Origin: Clostridia bacterium
GTDB lineage: Bacteria > Bacillota > Clostridia > Christensenellales > Aristaeellaceae
NCBI GenBank assembly: GCA_017470945.1
Contig: JAFUXH010000071.1
Coordinates: 1 to 64,000 of the forward strand
Direction of reading: 5' to 3'
DNA length: 64,000 bases
In this document: positions 7,811 through 16,872 of the stretch, piece after piece
Position numbering within the stretch: the stretch's first letter is position 1
Layout: every line of letters begins with the position of its first letter
The notes under the pieces: model-generated
Seen by the model: the letters and a program-made list of their open reading frames with translations, nothing else
The model's database searches: none
Told to the model about the DNA's origin: nothing
Position numbers and translations under genes: made by a program

Positions 7811-8320
7811 TTATTGTTGAGCGATAAAACGCCAAGGCATGCTTTTCCAAGGCTCGGCGGCGTAATCGATGCCCACCCGGGGCGCGGTACGCAAGGGCGG
7901 GCGATCCCCCTCCTCGATCCACAGCACGTCGGATTCAGGCAGGTACAGCCCGTTGTGCTCCCCGGTGATTTGAAACGCCTTCGTCCATTTGGCGGGGCCG
8001 TCGAAGGGCTTGTCCATGGCGCGGATCAGCACGCCCTGGGGCGCATCCTCCGGCCCGGTGACCACGTTGAACAGCCAGTGCAGCCCGTATACCAGATACA
8101 CGTAGCTGCAGCCGCCCGCCCGATACAGGGTTTCGGTGCGGCGGGTCCTGCCCCGGCTGGCATGGCAGGCCAGATCCTCCGATCCCCGGTAGGCCTCCGT
8201 TTCGGCGATCCGGCCATGGATCACGCTACCATCCGGCAGGCGGCGGAAGATCACCGCGCCCACCAGCGCGGGGGCGACGGTCAGCACATCCTGCCGGAAA
8301 AAATCCTGGCTCAGCCTCAC
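7811..8320 (-). CDS. DNA-3-methyladenine glycosylase, AAG/MPG type
   Basis: Base-excision repair enzyme that removes alkylated purines. A longer open frame exists, but the start is placed at the GTG 8320-8318, which overlaps the stop of the upstream gene as GTGA and begins the conserved sequence RLSQDFFRQDVLTVAPALVG. Family motifs follow: GRIAETEAYRG (catalytic Glu), CHASRGRTRRTETLYRAGG, YVYLVYGLHWLFNVV (the Tyr/His intercalation region) and, at the C terminus, RVGIDYAAEPWKSMPWRF. With 169 residues it is at the short end of the family, yet both ends are recognisable, so it is probably functional. Confidence 0.9.
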   Translation of the reverse strand: MRLSQDFFRQDVLTVAPALVGAVIFRRLPDGSVIHGRIAETEAYRGSEDLACHASRGRTRRTETLYRAGGCSYVYLVYGLHWLFNVVTGPEDAPQGVLIRAMDKPFDGPAKWTKAFQITGEHNGLYLPESDVLWIEEGDRPPLRTAPRVGIDYAAEPWKSMPWRFIAQQ

Positions 8321-8676
8321 GATACAGCCTTGGTGGCGATCACGTCCACCCCACTGCCGCACACGTTTTCGATCAGCACCTGGCCGGCGGCGATGGGCGC
8401 GGTGAAGGGCGTTTCCATCACGGCGCGCATGCAATCGTCAATCAGCTTCTTGGGGATGGGCGTGCGGGTTTTCAGGCTGACGGGCATATCCCGATCCTGC
8501 ACCGGGGCCACGGCGGTGACCATGCGCATGGGGGCCACGCACTCCTGGCGGGCGTAAGCGTCGCCCCGCCTGCAGGTGTTGCCCTTCACGGACAGCACTT
8601 CTTCCCCCTCGTGGGTCACTTCCATGCGGCAGCCTACGGGGCAGTTGATACAGGTAATCATTTCCGTGGTCGCCAT
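8317..8676 (-). CDS. DUF1667 cysteine-motif protein
   Basis: A 119-residue protein with the conserved cysteine pattern of DUF1667: CINCPVGC near the N terminus, then GNTCRRGDAYARQEC, and the segment PVSLKTRTPIPKKLIDDCM. In many Clostridia this family sits with a GlpA-like glycerol-3-phosphate dehydrogenase and an FAD oxidoreductase and may carry electrons through an iron centre; neither partner is seen here. Start ATG at 8676 has GAGGA before it; an upstream ATG at 8682 overlaps the pepV stop. Function in this operon is unknown. Confidence 0.85.
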   Translation of the reverse strand: MATTEMITCINCPVGCRMEVTHEGEEVLSVKGNTCRRGDAYARQECVAPMRMVTAVAPVQDRDMPVSLKTRTPIPKKLIDDCMRAVMETPFTAPIAAGQVLIENVCGSGVDVIATKAVS

Positions 8677-8678
8677 AA

Positions 8679-10067
8679 TCATTCCTCGCTTTCCACGCTG
8701 GCGTCGCCCGCCAGACGGATGATGGCCCGGGCAAAGATGCGGGCATTCTGGAAAATGGATTCCTCCGTCATGAATTCATCGGCCTGATGGGCCATTTCGG
8801 TTTCGCCGGGGAACAGCGCGCCGAAGGCCACGCCCTCCTCCATGCTCTGGGCGTAGGTGCCGCCGCCGATGGCGATGGTACGCTTTTCCGCGCCGGTGAC
8901 CTCATGATAGGCCTCCAGCAGCTCCTGCACCAATTCGGTGTGCTCGCTGACGTAATGGGGCTTGTGGCTGGAGGGCACGGTAATTTCGATGCCGGGCAGG
9001 CGCATTTTGATCATTTCGATCATGGCGTCCTGGTTCAGCAGCACCGGGTAGCGGATATCCATCAGCGCTTCCACTGTATCCTCATCCACCTTGATGATAT
9101 CCAGGCTGCCGGTCAGTTCGCCGGAAATGGCGTCGCTCATGGCGATGCCCAGGTTTTCGCCGTTGTAGGTCATGCCCACGGCGTCGGCCAATTGCAGCAG
9201 CGCGCCGGTGGCCCCCAATTCCTTGAAGATCAGCAGCATCTGCCCGATGGCGTTGCTGCCGTGGGAGGGGAAGGCGGCGTGGCCGGTCACGCCGGTGGTT
9301 TCAATGATCACCGCGCCGTTGCCCATCATGGTTTTCACCGGGAAGCCCAGCTTCCTGCCCGCTTCCTCGGCCCGGGCGGCCAAGGCCTCGTCGCCCTCCA
9401 CCAGGGCGGAGGCGAAGCCGGGGATCACGTTGGCCCGCTCCCCCACCTGCATGGATAGGACGTGCAGCCCCTCATGGCTGTTTTCCCCCTTGAACTGCAC
9501 ATGGGCCCCGCCCTTTTCAATGTTGATCACCGGGTAATCGGCGTCGGGGCTAAAGCCGGAGCGGGGCATTTCCGTCACCTGCTTGTAATACCGCAGGTCG
9601 GAGGAGCCGCATTCCTCGTCGCACCCCAGGATCAGCCGCACCTTGCGGCGCAGGGGGATGCCCGCCTCCTTCACCGCCCGCATGGCGTACAGGGCGGCCA
9701 CCGCCGGGCCCTTATCGTCGCTGGTGCCCCGGCCGTAGATCTTGCCGTCGATGCGCTGGGCCCCGAAGGGATCCCGGCTCCAGCCATCCCCCACCGGCAC
9801 CACGTCCAGGTGGGCCAGAATGGCCAGGGCGTCCCGGGTGCTGCCCTCGCCCAGATCGGCGTGGCCGGCATAGCCGTCAAAAATTTCCGTTTTCAGGCCG
9901 AAGGCTTCGCAATCGGCCATGGCGGTATCCAGCGCCCGGCGGGCCTCCGCCCCAAAGGGCGCGTTGGGGGCGGCTTCGCCCTTCACGCTGGGGATGCGCA
10001 CCCACTTTTGCACCGTTTCCATCATTTCTTCCCGATAGGCTGTCAGAATTTCATCGATCCGATCCAT
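8679..10067 (-). CDS. pepV: M20 family dipeptidase, PepV/Sapep type
   Basis: Cytoplasmic zinc dipeptidase with broad specificity, 462 residues as expected for PepV. Zinc-ligand motifs of the M20 family are present: LAILAHLDVVPVG (His, Asp), YGRGTSDDKGP (bridging Asp), LGCDEECGSSD (catalytic Glu and ligand Glu) and the C-terminal AIGGGTYAQ with the later His region. A long lid domain sits between them (residues about 180-390). The ATG has GAGGAAAATTAAACC upstream, inside the end of the aminotransferase gene. Role: cleavage of imported dipeptides for amino acids. Confidence 0.93.
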   Translation of the reverse strand: MDRIDEILTAYREEMMETVQKWVRIPSVKGEAAPNAPFGAEARRALDTAMADCEAFGLKTEIFDGYAGHADLGEGSTRDALAILAHLDVVPVGDGWSRDPFGAQRIDGKIYGRGTSDDKGPAVAALYAMRAVKEAGIPLRRKVRLILGCDEECGSSDLRYYKQVTEMPRSGFSPDADYPVINIEKGGAHVQFKGENSHEGLHVLSMQVGERANVIPGFASALVEGDEALAARAEEAGRKLGFPVKTMMGNGAVIIETTGVTGHAAFPSHGSNAIGQMLLIFKELGATGALLQLADAVGMTYNGENLGIAMSDAISGELTGSLDIIKVDEDTVEALMDIRYPVLLNQDAMIEMIKMRLPGIEITVPSSHKPHYVSEHTELVQELLEAYHEVTGAEKRTIAIGGGTYAQSMEEGVAFGALFPGETEMAHQADEFMTEESIFQNARIFARAIIRLAGDASVESEE

Positions 10068-10070
10068 GGT

Positions 10071-11246
10071 TTAATTTTCCTCCTTCAGGGCGTCGCGCAA
10101 ACGCGCCATGCCCGCGATCAACTGTTGGTGAGGGCAGCCGAAATTGACCCGCAGATAGCCCTCTCCCTCCGGGCCAAAGAAGGTGCCGGCGGTAAAGGCC
10201 ACGCCGTGGCGCCTGCATTTTTCCGTCAGCTCCCTGCAGGAAAGGCCGTAGGCCCGCAAATCCAGCCAGGCCAGGTAGGTGGCCTCGATCGGCGTCAGGC
10301 GGGCCTTGGGCAGCTGCTCCCGCACAAAATCCGCCAGGGACCGCCGGTTACGGTCCAGGTAGGCGATCAGCCCGTCCAGCCAGGCGTCGCCGTCGGTATA
10401 AGCCGCCCGGGTGGCCGCCAGGGCGAAGGTGTTGCCGCAGGCGGCCCCCGCCGCCGTCAGGCTGCGCTTCAACGCGTCGCGCATGGCGTCGCTGAACACG
10501 ACGGCCGCCGCCTGCTGCAAGCCCGCCACGTTGAAGGTTTTGCTGGCAGAACACAGGGATACTGCCCGATCCCGGGCCTTCTTTAGCGACAAAAGCGGCG
10601 TGAACGCCCCGGGGCTGTAAACGAAATCGGCGTGGATCTCGTCGCACACGATGTTGACGTCGTAGCGCTCGGCCAGTTCCGCAAGGGCGGTCAGTTCCTC
10701 CTGGCTCCACAGGCGGGATACCGGGTTGTGGGGGCTGCACAGCATGATCAGCCGGGCCCCGGCCTTCAGCGCCGCTTCCATGCCCTTTAGGTTCATGGGG
10801 TAACGGCCGTTTTCATCGGCCTGCAGCGGCACCCGGACGACCTGCCGCCCGTTGGCCCGCACGGCCTCGTAAAAGGGGCCGTACACCGGGGTGAAGATGG
10901 CCACGCCCTCCCCTTCCTTTGTGAAGGTGCGCACGGCGGCCTTCAGGCCGGTGATCACGCAGGGCAGCATCACCGTTTGCCCCGGCGCGATGTGCAGCTG
11001 GTGCCGGCGCAGCCAGTAGCCCCGCAGGGCCTCTTCGTCCGCCGGATCATCGCAGGAATAGCCGAAGCAGGGGTGCTGCGCCCGCTCCCGGATCGCCTCC
11101 ACGATGGCAGGGGCGCAGGGAAAATCCATATCCGCCACCCACAGGGGAATGCCGTCCGGCCCCATCACGCCCCGGTCGTCCCACTTTTCGCACCGGGTGT
11201 TCCGCCGGTCGATCCCCGCGTCAAAATACGCCTGGTCAAATTGCAT
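10071..11246 (-). CDS. patB: PLP-dependent C-S lyase/aminotransferase, MalY/PatB type
   Basis: Fold-type I pyridoxal-phosphate enzyme of 391 residues. The N terminus has the MalY/PatB pattern NTRCEKWDDRG and PLWVADMDFP; FGYSCDDP follows. PLP-binding elements are LCSPHNPVSRLW (Asn), CDEIHADF (Asp, Tyr side) and the Schiff-base lysine in SASKTFNVAGLQ. Members cleave cystathionine or other cysteine conjugates to thiol, ammonia and keto acid. The start is preceded by GGGAGG. It overlaps the end of the methyltransferase gene by 11 bases, in the middle of the eight-gene operon. Substrate not decided by sequence. Confidence 0.9.
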   Translation of the reverse strand: MQFDQAYFDAGIDRRNTRCEKWDDRGVMGPDGIPLWVADMDFPCAPAIVEAIRERAQHPCFGYSCDDPADEEALRGYWLRRHQLHIAPGQTVMLPCVITGLKAAVRTFTKEGEGVAIFTPVYGPFYEAVRANGRQVVRVPLQADENGRYPMNLKGMEAALKAGARLIMLCSPHNPVSRLWSQEELTALAELAERYDVNIVCDEIHADFVYSPGAFTPLLSLKKARDRAVSLCSASKTFNVAGLQQAAAVVFSDAMRDALKRSLTAAGAACGNTFALAATRAAYTDGDAWLDGLIAYLDRNRRSLADFVREQLPKARLTPIEATYLAWLDLRAYGLSCRELTEKCRRHGVAFTAGTFFGPEGEGYLRVNFGCPHQQLIAGMARLRDALKEEN

Positions 11247-11844
11247 CGTTTTGTTCCTCCCGGCAGCGGATCACATGGAACCCGCCGCTCCTTTCGATGG
11301 TTTCAACGTTGGAAAACAAGGTTTTCAGGTATTTGACCGCCGAATCCGCCCCCTGCTGCTTGCGGATCACCAGATACAGCGCCCCGCCGGGGCTCAATTG
11401 CCGTCGGGCGGCGGCGAAGATGCCGTAGATCACCTGCTTGCCCGCCCGGATGGGGGGATTGGTCAGGATGACGTCGAAGGTCCCTTCCACCTGCGCCAGC
11501 CCGTCGCTGGCGATCACCTGAGCGTCGACCCCGTTGGCCCGGGCGTTTTGCCGGGCCAGTTCGACGGCCCGCTGGTTGATATCGCACATGGTGACGGCGC
11601 AGGCGGGGTATCGCTTTCCCACCGTCACGCCGATGGCCCCCCAGCCGCAGCCCACATCCAGCACCCGGCCCGCCAAATCCGCCGGCAGGGCGTTGAGCAG
11701 CGCGTCGGTGCCCCGATCCACTTCCCCCCGGGAAAACACCCCGGCGTCGGTGACGAACCGCGCTTCGATCCCCCGATAGGCATAGGCGCAGGGGGCGTAG
11801 CGGTGATCGCTTTGCGGCTGGGCGGAATAATAATGATCACTCAT
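11236..11844 (-). CDS. RsmC-like class I SAM methyltransferase
   Basis: A 202-residue protein matching the single-domain RsmC/RlmG-like methyltransferases of Firmicutes. Motif I is GRVLDVGCGWGAIGVTVG, the acidic loop is VTMCDINQRAVELARQNA, and the target-amino catalytic motif is ILTNPPIRAGK (NPP-type N-methyltransferase); the segment VFSRGEVDRGTDALL before the SAM domain is typical. The likely target is a guanine N2 of 16S rRNA, but the exact base is not known. It overlaps both neighbours, the pseudouridine synthase by 8 bases and patB by 11. Confidence 0.88.
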   Translation of the reverse strand: MSDHYYSAQPQSDHRYAPCAYAYRGIEARFVTDAGVFSRGEVDRGTDALLNALPADLAGRVLDVGCGWGAIGVTVGKRYPACAVTMCDINQRAVELARQNARANGVDAQVIASDGLAQVEGTFDVILTNPPIRAGKQVIYGIFAAARRQLSPGGALYLVIRKQQGADSAVKYLKTLFSNVETIERSGGFHVIRCREEQNDAI

Positions 11845-12553
11845 TCGTCATGCCGGCCGCCGCGTACAGGGCGGCGGTTTCCTCCTCGTTCAGTTCCCGG
11901 TACTGGCCGGGCAGCAGCGCTTCATCCAGGGTCAGGGGCCCAAAGCGCAGCCTGTGCAGCGCTGTCACCTGCTTGCCCCGGGCGGCGAACATGCGTTTCA
12001 CCTGGTGGTATTTCCCCTCCTGCACGGTGACGAGGGCGGTATCGGGCGCAACGACCTCCAGGCGGGCGGGCAGGGCGGTAAAATCCTTCAAAGGGATCCC
12101 GGCGGCAAAGGCGGCCGCGTCCTCCTGATCCAGCGTTCCGTCCACCCGGGCGCGGTACACCTTGTCGACGTGGCGGGCGGGGGCGATCAGCCGGTGGGCC
12201 AATTCCCCGTCGGTGGTCAGCAGCAGGATGCCTGTGGTATCCTTGTCCAGCCGCCCCACCGGCATGCAGCCCAGGGAGGCGTACACCGGCGGCAAAAGAT
12301 CCATCACCGTTTTTTGTTTCCGGTCCTCCGCCGCGGTCAGCACCCCGGCGGGCTTGTGCAGCATCACGTGGCGGGTCAGCCGGGTGTCCAGCGCCTGGCC
12401 GTTCAGGGCCACGCGGGCCCCCGCCGGCACGGAAAAAGCCCCGTCCTTCACCGGCGCGCCGTTCACCGTCACCCGGCCGCTCTTCAATAAATCCCTGCAC
12501 TGCGATCGGGACCCGGCGACGCTCAGATCGGTCAGCAATTTATCCAGCCGCAT
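11837..12553 (-). CDS. rRNA pseudouridine synthase, RsuA/RluB family
   Basis: A 238-residue enzyme that isomerises a uridine in rRNA. It begins with an S4 RNA-binding domain ([32 protein letters not shown]) followed by the catalytic domain with HKPAGVLTA and the active-site motif [23 protein letters not shown] (catalytic Asp). The closing motif [25 protein letters not shown] is typical of the RsuA branch. Its start lies inside the end of the upstream membrane-protein gene (14-base overlap). Which uridine is modified cannot be said. Confidence 0.92.
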   Translation of the reverse strand: MRLDKLLTDLSVAGSRSQCRDLLKSGRVTVNGAPVKDGAFSVPAGARVALNGQALDTRLTRHVMLHKPAGVLTAAEDRKQKTVMDLLPPVYASLGCMPVGRLDKDTTGILLLTTDGELAHRLIAPARHVDKVYRARVDGTLDQEDAAAFAAGIPLKDFTALPARLEVVAPDTALVTVQEGKYHQVKRMFAARGKQVTALHRLRFGPLTLDEALLPGQYRELNEEETAALYAAAGMTNE

Positions 12554-13439
12554 GGCCGCCTCCCAAATCGTTGCATTCCCGGGTCAAGCGCCGCACCGTG
12601 ACGGCGTTGCGCATTTTGCGCAGCAGGCACACGGGCAGGTACAGGATCAGGTACACCGCCAGCAGCCGCGCCGCGTGTTCCCGGGGCAGAGGCGCGCGCA
12701 GCAGGCGAAGCAAACCGCTGATGATCAGCTGCGCGTTCGCCGTGGCGGGCAGGCTGCTTTTGACATATGGGATCAGCGCCGCCCCGAAGCCCACCGCCGC
12801 CGGCAGCGACAAGCAAGCGTTAACCAGCGCGTTTTGCAGCAGCTTATTCCGCCCCTGCCGCCTGGCCCGCCGGCAGAAAAACCAGGTTTTCTTCACGCCC
12901 AGATAGCGGGCGGGGATGTATTCCACCGGCATGCCCCGCCACCAGCCGTAAACGAACAGCAGCAGGAAAATGAGCATCAGCGCCCCCGCCGCCGGCAGCC
13001 CCAGGGCCACCACCGGGCTCCACAGGGTGGTAAAGGGCACGTTGGACCAGCCGTACGCGAAGTATCCCATGCAGAGCAAAAACGGCAGCCCCCACAGGCA
13101 GCCCAGCCCGTACCGGGAAAGCCCCGTCAGCAGCCAACGGCCGTAGGGGATATCGGCCCCGGGCCTGTCCAGGTTGGGGGCGGAAAAATACCTGAGCCTT
13201 TCCCCCGCCCAGAACCGGCCGGGGATAACGAGCAATATATGAAAGCAAATAGACGCGGCATAGAACGGCCAGGCGGGCAGCGCGCCCTGCCGGTCGATCA
13301 GGGATCGGCCCAGGATGGGCCCAAACGACAGCAAACGCAAAAGCACCTGCACCGCCGCCAGCCCCGCCGCTTCCCCCGGATGGGCGCACAGCCCCCGCCA
13401 GGCAGCCAGGCCGACCGCGGGCCGTCGTCTTTTCTCCAT
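12540..13439 (-). CDS. Membrane protein of unknown function
   Basis: I do not recognise this 299-residue protein. It is strongly basic at both ends and has about five or six hydrophobic segments (around residues 25-45, 60-80, 110-135, 145-170, 215-240 and 262-280), suggesting an inner-membrane protein with arginine-rich loops. It resembles in outline the clostridial DUF975-like or stage-type membrane proteins, but no diagnostic motif is seen. AAAGGAG lies 14 bases before the ATG. It is the first gene of the operon running to manA and is driven by the promoter at 13488-13516. Confidence 0.6.
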   Translation of the reverse strand: MEKRRRPAVGLAAWRGLCAHPGEAAGLAAVQVLLRLLSFGPILGRSLIDRQGALPAWPFYAASICFHILLVIPGRFWAGERLRYFSAPNLDRPGADIPYGRWLLTGLSRYGLGCLWGLPFLLCMGYFAYGWSNVPFTTLWSPVVALGLPAAGALMLIFLLLFVYGWWRGMPVEYIPARYLGVKKTWFFCRRARRQGRNKLLQNALVNACLSLPAAVGFGAALIPYVKSSLPATANAQLIISGLLRLLRAPLPREHAARLLAVYLILYLPVCLLRKMRNAVTVRRLTRECNDLGGGHAAG

Positions 13440-13487
13440 ATCGGTTCAGCCGCTCCTTTCCCGTCATTCCAGAAAAATACATCGTAT

Positions 13488-13516
13488 ATTATACTCCAGT
13501 TTTCGCCCGAATGCAA
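13488..13516 (-). promoter_or_regulatory. Promoter of the 13.4-6.9 kb operon
   Basis: On the minus strand TTGCAT (13511-13516), a 17-base spacer and TATAAT (13488-13493). It is back to back with the plus-strand cyclophilin promoter, 40 bases away. Confidence 0.8.
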
Positions 13517-13556
13517 CACGGCGGCGGGGGCGGAAGGGGCCGCGGGCGGCATAAAT

Positions 13557-13585
13557 TTGACAAATCCGGAAAAAGGCGGTATGAT
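13557..13585 (+). promoter_or_regulatory. Promoter of the cyclophilin-zapA operon
   Basis: TTGACA (13557-13562), exactly 17 bases, then TATGAT (13580-13585), close to the sigma-A consensus. An ATG at 13582 lies inside the -10 box, which rules it out as the start and supports 13638. Confidence 0.88.
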
Positions 13586-13637
13586 GCAGGGGAGAAAAAC
13601 CTATTTCCCCTGCGAGTATTTGGAGGCATTGAAGCGT

Positions 13638-14162
13638 ATGAGCGAAATCATCCATCCCACCTTTGTGATCACCCTGGAAAACGGCGGCGTCATGAAGGGT
13701 GAATTGTACCCCGAATACGCCCCCCAGTCTGTGGGCAATTTTGCGGCCTTGGCCAACAGCGGTTTTTATGACGGCCTGATCTTCCACCGGGTGATCCCCG
13801 GCTTCATGATCCAGGGCGGCTGCCCCAAGGGCACCGGCACCGGCGGCCCCGGCTATTCCATCAAGGGCGAATTCGCCCAGAATGGGGTCAGCAACCCCCT
13901 GAAGCACACCTACGGCGTGCTCAGCCTGGCCCGGGCCATGCATCCCGATTCCGCCGGCAGCCAGTTCTTCATCATGACCAGCAATTCCCCCCATCTGGAC
14001 GGGGCCTACGCCGCCTTCGGCAAGGTGACGGAGGGCATCGAATACGCCGATCAGATCGTCTCCGTTCCCCGGGATTTCCGCGATAAGCCGCTGCAGGATC
14101 AGCGCATCGCCTCCATCCGGGTGGACACCAAGGGGCAGAACTACCCCTTCAATCAGCTATGA
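13638..14162 (+). CDS. Cyclophilin-type peptidyl-prolyl isomerase
   Basis: A 174-residue cytoplasmic cyclophilin. Family motifs are [19 protein letters not shown] (catalytic Arg), [31 protein letters not shown] (Gln, Phe of the active site) and [11 protein letters not shown]. The start at 13638 follows GGAGG (13622-13626) and lies 53 bases below the -10 box; no signal peptide precedes it, so it acts inside the cell in proline cis-trans isomerisation during folding. The stop overlaps the zapA start (ATGA). Confidence 0.95.
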   Translation: MSEIIHPTFVITLENGGVMKGELYPEYAPQSVGNFAALANSGFYDGLIFHRVIPGFMIQGGCPKGTGTGGPGYSIKGEFAQNGVSNPLKHTYGVLSLARAMHPDSAGSQFFIMTSNSPHLDGAYAAFGKVTEGIEYADQIVSVPRDFRDKPLQDQRIASIRVDTKGQNYPFNQL

Positions 14163-14449
14163 TTACCCGAAAAGGTGAAAAAAGCTACACCCTGCGCATC
14201 GCCGGGCGGGATTACACCATCACCAGCGCCGACGCGCCGGAGCGGGTGCGCCGGGTGGCGGTGTATATGGACCGAAAGATCGCCGAAACCGGGGCCAGCG
14301 GCTTTGTGAACCGGGAATCGGCGGCGGTGATCGCCGGGCTGACGGTGGCGGACGAGCTGCTGACCGCCCAGGACGACAATACCCGCCTGCGCCGGGAATT
14401 GATGCAGGCGCGGCAGGAGCTGAACGAATTCAAGCATGGCACGAAATAA
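14159..14449 (+). CDS. zapA: Cell division protein ZapA
   Basis: A 96-residue Z-ring-associated protein that bundles FtsZ filaments. The N-terminal half matches ZapA ([32 protein letters not shown]) and the C-terminal half is a coiled coil ([19 protein letters not shown] onward). The order zapA - U32 peptidase - mutS2 is common in Clostridia. Translation is coupled at both ends: ATGA with the isomerase gene, and a 14-base overlap with the U32 gene. Confidence 0.92.
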   Translation: MITRKGEKSYTLRIAGRDYTITSADAPERVRRVAVYMDRKIAETGASGFVNRESAAVIAGLTVADELLTAQDDNTRLRRELMQARQELNEFKHGTK

Positions 14450-16775
14450 GCAACTGGAATTGCTGTCCCCCGCGGGCAGCATCGACGCGCTGAAAGCCGC
14501 CTTTGCCAACGGGGCCGACGCGGCGTACCTGGGGGCGGCGGCCTTCGGGGCGCGGGCCAGCGCGGGCTTTGACGATGCGCAGCTGAAAGAAGCGCTGCGC
14601 ATCGCCCATCTGCGCCGAAAAAAAATATATGTCACCGTGAACATCCTGATCAAGGAAAGGGAGATGGCCGATGTGCGCGCTTCCCTTTCCTTGTTGTCGC
14701 ATTGGGGGGCGGACGCGGTACTGGTGCAGGATCTGGGGGTCATGAAGATCTGCCGGGAGGAATACCCCGATCTGCCGGTGCACGCCAGCACCCAAATGGC
14801 CGTGCACAACGCGGAAGGCGCGCTGCTGCTGAAAAATCTGGGGGCAGCCCGGGCGGTGATGGCCCGGGAGTGCGATCTGAACGCCCTGCGCCAGGCCGCC
14901 GCCACCGGCATGGAAATCGAAGCGTTCTGCCACGGGGCCATGTGCGTTTCCTGCTCCGGGCAATGCCTGTTTTCCGCCATGATCGGGGGCCGCAGCGGCG
15001 ACCGGGGCCGGTGCGCCCAGCCCTGCCGGCTGCCCTATGCCTACCGGGGTCAAACGGGTGCGCTGCTGTCCCCCCGGGATCTGTGCGCCCGGGACGAATT
15101 GAAAAAAATGGCCGACGCCGGGGTGTATTCCTTCAAGATCGAGGGCCGATTGAAGCGGCCGGAATACGTGGCCGTGGTCACCCGGGCGTATCGCGACGCC
15201 CTGGACGCCGTGCTGGAAAACCGGTTTTCTCCGGCGGAGCCGCAGGAAACGGAGCGGCTGACCCAAATCTTTTCCCGGGGCGGCTTTACCAAGGGCTATT
15301 TGGGAACGCAGCGGGACGCCGCCATCATCGACCCCACCCGGGTGACCCCCATCGGGGTGCCCCTGGGCCGTGTAGACAGGGTGTATACGAAGGGCGGGGC
15401 TCTGCTGGCCGACGTGAGAACGCTCAAGGCCCTGCACCCCGGGGACGGCGTTGAAATCGGCGATCAGGGCCTGATCTATTCCGGACCCGAGGTCCCCGCC
15501 GGCGCGGTAGCCGCCCTGCGGCTGCGGGATCGGGCCCGGCCCGGCGACGCGGTGCGCCGCACCGAGGATGAAAGCCAATTGGCCGCCGCCCGGCTGACCT
15601 ACGAGGGCGAGGGGCTGAACCGGGCCCTGCCCATTCCCTTCGACGCGGAATTGACCGCCTGGCCCGATCAGGCCCTCCGTTTGCGGGTGACCGACGGGGA
15701 AAGCGAAGCCATTGTGACCGGCCCCGTCTGCCAGGCGGCCCAGCACAAGGCGCTGGACGAGGCCGCCGCCTGCCGGGCGCTGGAAAAAACCGGCGGCACC
15801 CCCTTCGTGCTGCGCAAAGCCACGGTGCGCACCGCCAGTGCCTTCGCCCCCGCCGCCGCCCTGAACGCCCTGCGGCGGGAAGCCCTGGAGCAATTGACCG
15901 AACGGCGCATCGCCGCCCATCCCCGGGCGAACACCCCGCCCGCCCGCTTTACGGCCCCGCCCTGGCCCATCCCCGCGCCCCGGCTGATCGTGAAAACGGG
16001 GGATGAACGCGAGATCCCCGATCTGATCGCGGCGGGAGCCGATGAAATCCTCCTGCAGCCCCGGGATTACCGTTTGGACCGCCTGCTGCCCCTTTTGGCC
16101 GCCTTCCCAGCCCAAACGCGGCTGGCGCTGCCCACCCAATGCAGCCAGGAAACGCTGGATATGCTGACGGAGCAGGCGCGAATCCATCGCGTCCCCCTGT
16201 GCGCCGCCTCCCCCGGGCAGGCTGCCCTGGCCGCCATGGCCGGGGAGGGCGTGCCGGTGATGAACGGCGAAGCCATCCGCATGCTGGCCCACCTGGGCTG
16301 CGTCAGCGCGACGCTGAGCCGGGAGTTATCCCGGGCGGACATCCTGGACCTGCCGCGGGATGTAATCGAACTGATCCTGCCGGTATACGGCCGCGCCCGG
16401 CTGATGCTGCTGAACCACTGCCCGGCCCGCACCGCCCTGGGCCTAAAAACGGGGCGGGAAGTGTGCCGGCTGTGCGACGAGGGAAGGGGCGCCCGCGGCT
16501 CCGCCCTGACCGACCGGATGGGCGCTGCCTATCCCCTGTTCCCCCTGCGGCTGCCGGAGGGCTGCGTGATCGAATTGGCCCAGGGCAAGCCCCTGCACCT
16601 GTCCCCGCGCCTGAAAAATATGCCGCCCCTTTCCTGGCTGGTCGCCTTCACCGACGAAGCGGCGGCGGACAGGCTGGCAATCACCCGCCACTACGCCGCC
16701 CTGCTGCGGGGCGACGCGCCCCCGGCCGTGACCGTGGACGGCACCCTGGGCCGTTTCATCGACGGCGTTCTTTAA
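14436..16775 (+). CDS. U32 family protein with DUF3656, tRNA/rRNA hydroxylation type
   Basis: A 779-residue member of peptidase family U32, long form with a DUF3656 middle region and a duplicated C-terminal U32-like part. The N-terminal half starts ELLSPAGSIDALKAAFANGADAAYLG and has the conserved cysteines that hold an iron-sulphur cluster: HGAMCVSCSGQCLFS and RGRCAQPCR, with two more near the C terminus (HCPARTALG, CRLCDEGRG). Despite the name, characterised relatives (RlhA, TrhP/TrhO-type) use prephenate to hydroxylate cytidine or uridine in RNA, so an RNA-modification role is inferred; collagenase activity is unlikely. Located between zapA and mutS2 as in other Clostridia. Confidence 0.9.
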   Translation: MARNKQLELLSPAGSIDALKAAFANGADAAYLGAAAFGARASAGFDDAQLKEALRIAHLRRKKIYVTVNILIKEREMADVRASLSLLSHWGADAVLVQDLGVMKICREEYPDLPVHASTQMAVHNAEGALLLKNLGAARAVMARECDLNALRQAAATGMEIEAFCHGAMCVSCSGQCLFSAMIGGRSGDRGRCAQPCRLPYAYRGQTGALLSPRDLCARDELKKMADAGVYSFKIEGRLKRPEYVAVVTRAYRDALDAVLENRFSPAEPQETERLTQIFSRGGFTKGYLGTQRDAAIIDPTRVTPIGVPLGRVDRVYTKGGALLADVRTLKALHPGDGVEIGDQGLIYSGPEVPAGAVAALRLRDRARPGDAVRRTEDESQLAAARLTYEGEGLNRALPIPFDAELTAWPDQALRLRVTDGESEAIVTGPVCQAAQHKALDEAAACRALEKTGGTPFVLRKATVRTASAFAPAAALNALRREALEQLTERRIAAHPRANTPPARFTAPPWPIPAPRLIVKTGDEREIPDLIAAGADEILLQPRDYRLDRLLPLLAAFPAQTRLALPTQCSQETLDMLTEQARIHRVPLCAASPGQAALAAMAGEGVPVMNGEAIRMLAHLGCVSATLSRELSRADILDLPRDVIELILPVYGRARLMLLNHCPARTALGLKTGREVCRLCDEGRGARGSALTDRMGAAYPLFPLRLPEGCVIELAQGKPLHLSPRLKNMPPLSWLVAFTDEAAADRLAITRHYAALLRGDAPPAVTVDGTLGRFIDGVL

Positions 16776-16872
16776 CGGATCAAGAAAAGGGTGTAAACAG
16801 TTTTTGAATTTTGCGCCCGGATCGTTGCGTTCCTGTTTTTTCGATGTATACTTTCACCTGGAGGGGATTGAA

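Noticed and set aside
12162..13637. Upstream extension of the cyclophilin frame to 666 codons
   Set aside because: It covers the antisense of the rRNA pseudouridine synthase and membrane protein and both promoters; the start at 13638 fits ribosome site and promoter.
14430..16292. 620-codon minus-strand open frame
   Set aside because: Shadow of the U32 gene; compositionally biased (G, Q, H, P) with no recognisable domain.
14436..16775. Collagenase or true peptidase function for the U32 protein
   Set aside because: Characterised relatives with the same cysteine pattern modify RNA.
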